NCBI RefSeq assembly: GCF_000208865.1
Contig: NC_018395.1
Coordinates: 1,891,920-1,955,919 of the forward strand
Direction of reading: 5' to 3'
Origin: Neospora caninum Liverpool
Lineage: Eukaryota; Apicomplexa; Conoidasida; Eucoccidiorida; Sarcocystidae
DNA length: 64,000 nucleotides
Shown one piece after another: positions 62,013-64,000 of the stretch. Within the stretch, counting starts at the first letter, position 1. Each line of letters starts with the position of its first letter. The notes below the pieces were generated by a model that worked only from the letters and a program-made list of their open reading frames with translations, had not been told where the DNA came from and made no database searches. A program made the position numbers and the translations under genes.

Positions 62013-63470
62013 CTAGCTGACAAGGATGAAGTCTGGCAAACCATCCCGCAGCTGAACCATGTACTTGATTGTGCCGAGTGTCACAGTTCCTTCCAGTCTG
62101 TCCTCTTGGAAACCCAGGCTGAGGTCCATATCCTTCGTCTTGAAACCTGCGTTTCCTCCCACCTCACGGTTATCGTTTCGCTCTGCTCCAGCAGACACTG
62201 AGGTACCGGCATTCGCTCTTCCGACCTCTATGCGAGCTGAAACTGCCTGGCTTTTGGCGTCCTTCAAGTTGTTTTCCCACAGCACCGAAAAATCGTCCAA
62301 CTGGCCTGTGGGCAGCAACGCGCATTAGCGAATCAATGCTTTTGCAGAGTACACCCGAGACCTATAGCTGTGCTGCACTCTTCTAGGTCCTGCTGATACT
62401 GATAAGAAGCTACAACAACTAGAGTTTCTTATGACGCACCTGTCAAATGACTTCGACGCCCATCAGAATTCCGCGAGGCTGCAAAACGCCCCTTTGGAAC
62501 GACAAAAGACATGCCATACTCGGTTTCGAGAGGGTCTGAGTCCACTGCCACCCCAAAGTCCTTGTACGAAACAGTCACATTTGTAGGTGCCGACAGGTTC
62601 CCTTCGAAATCGCGAAGAACGCCGACGTCTATGTCTCCGACAGACACCTTTTGGTCAATTACTTTGTCGTCTGCGTCGTAGCGGGTCTTGACTTCCGTGT
62701 TCCCTGATTTCACGTCAACTGCAACGTTCTTTCCGCCAACAGGTACCTACCGTAAAACCAACACAACCACTATCACCTGATTCTCATAGACCGGAATCAA
62801 CGGCGGTGTTTCCAGCCCCATACAATAACACAATCTTTCTGTAGGCAGCTTGCTTTGCTCGGAATTCACAAGCATACATAGCTCGACAACCTGGGATCTT
62901 CTTCAACATTCGAAAACCCTTTCGGAAACACCCTGATCCTCCAGTCAAATTGTCTCGCTCGCATAATCCCTTCTCTGAATACCGACCGACCGTTCTCTGA
63001 CTCGCGACGGAACGCATTTCTTGTACAGGCGTCCGACGGATGCAGAGCAGCCTCTGAAATCCGGCCTTAGCTCATCTGGTCACAGCTGGATTGGGATTTT
63101 TAAAACCCCCAATGTCACCGCAAGGCATTTATACACGTGTCCGTAAGTCCCCCTCAACTTGGCCTCGTCGCATTTCTCCACTCCAGTATACAGGCATGCT
63201 GATGATCATCTTTTTCATGCATGAGCTAGTCAGTCTCACTGTGTCAAATCCTGCTTTGCCGTCCGCCACGGGGATGCGGATGAGCTGGGGTCTTCCGGCA
63301 GACACTGTTACCGTAGTGTCTCGATAACCAACGGAAACTGCGGCCCGGCGCGGAAGGGGTGTGTAGCCGATTTCGATGCCTCCATTCCGTGCCGTGATTC
63401 GAAAAGGCCTACGGCGTTGCAGGTTCATACCAAGCTGTTGCCTCACAGCTACAGCTGCAACACTTCTCAT
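62013..63470 (-). CDS. Unrecognised protein with beta-strand-like pattern, three exons, 5' end uncertain
   Basis: I do not recognise the family. Three exons join in frame with GT-AG ends: 63470-63240, 62746-62440 and 62305-62013, giving 276 aa from the ATG at 63470. The frame stays open 5' of this ATG to an acceptor-like AG before 63488, so an upstream exon is possible. The protein shows many short alternating polar/hydrophobic segments (AAVSVGYRDTTVTVSAG, NVTVSYKDFGVAVDS, MDLSLGFQEDRLEGTVTLG), compatible with a series of beta strands. There is no long hydrophobic helix and no Cys-rich motif. A beta-barrel or beta-sandwich is inference. The in-phase junctions and even composition are the reasons for calling it coding. 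Confidence 0.62.
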
Positions 63471-63488
63471 TGTGCCAGCGAGATCAAC

Positions 63489-64000
63489 CTTCCAAAAAGG
63501 TAACGTGGTCTGCGACAGGAAAAGTACAGTCCGAAACGGTCAGTGCAGTTTTAGTTCTTACGGGGCAATACGACTCCGACACAATCGAAACGAGAGAGAG
63601 TTCACAACTACTACGCGTTTCCGCCCTTCAATGTTGCCTTTCTGCTATAAAGCAAACAGACATATCCACGGAACACTTGAGTTCCTTTAGAATTACACGC
63701 TGCTTGTTTGATACGGACAGGCACATAATGAATGTGCGGCTTTCATGATCTGAAAATGCCTACACAAAACACCGGAACATGTTCCACGGATTTACGAATC
63801 TGGAGAGATTGTGGTCCGCACGATTCTCTGATGTTTGTCTTCACGAAGAACCGAGGAGTTCTCATATATCCATCTGTACGCTAGCACTAAATTTTTGTTG
63901 CGCAATGCTTGAAAACATCGACGATTACGTGAGTGAAGCGTAGTCCAGGTAACACAGCTGTCGCAGAGTCGAACAGAGACGAAAAGACAGGCTCTTCAGA
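63489..64000. other. Right-hand end of the window, no gene assigned
   Basis: About 510 bp upstream of the last minus-strand gene. It may hold its first exon or promoter. No motif, RNA or repeat was recognised. Confidence 0.5.

Overview
The window is nuclear DNA of a coccidian apicomplexan of the Toxoplasma/Neospora/Hammondia group. The signs are intron-rich genes, low-complexity insertions inside conserved domains, translation starts of the type (G/C)nnAAAATGG, inserted scraps of apicomplexan mitochondrial cox1 and fragmented LSU rRNA, and an apicomplexan-type lactate dehydrogenase with a five-residue active-site loop insertion. The dehydrogenase is very close to Toxoplasma gondii LDH1 as I remember it but differs at roughly a dozen positions. 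This favours a sister species such as Neospora caninum, which is inference from memory and not a search result.

Layout, left to right: (1) the 5' part of a PP2C/PPM phosphatase gene (minus, 1-3248, running off the left edge); (2) a 5.7 kb gap with three long homopolymer runs; (3) LDH1 (plus, 8926-10508, two exons); (4) a 4 kb convergent gap; (5) a 12-exon PAN2 deadenylase gene (minus, 14486-28615); (6) a gap with a 17-bp minisatellite and a composite mitochondrial insertion; (7) a protein with three CW zinc fingers (minus, 33011-37446); (8) a 4.4 kb gap; (9) the 11-exon gene for WDR3/UTP12 (minus, 41843-49727); (10) head to head with it, RCL1 (plus, 51314-53130); (11) a gap with an LSU rRNA sarcin-ricin-loop fragment; (12) a secreted four-apple-domain protein (minus, 55243-56262); (13) a three-exon nucleoredoxin-like protein that lacks the first redox cysteine (minus, 58708-60449); (14) an unrecognised three-exon protein with a beta-strand-like pattern (minus, 62013 to about 63470).

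Exon models were built by hand from family conservation plus GT/AG sites. Every junction given was checked for reading-frame continuity; exceptions are stated. UTP12 and RCL1 are both components of the U3 snoRNP/SSU processome for 18S rRNA maturation, and their divergent layout could share a promoter. PAN2 acts in cytoplasmic mRNA poly(A) shortening, LDH1 in glycolytic NAD regeneration, PP2C in dephosphorylation signalling, and the CW protein probably in chromatin reading. The most unusual points are an in-frame TGA inside UTP12 that overlaps a possible 12-nt intron, a GC-AG intron in PAN2, PAN2 without a visible WD40 domain, the degenerate redoxin and the mitochondrial insertions.
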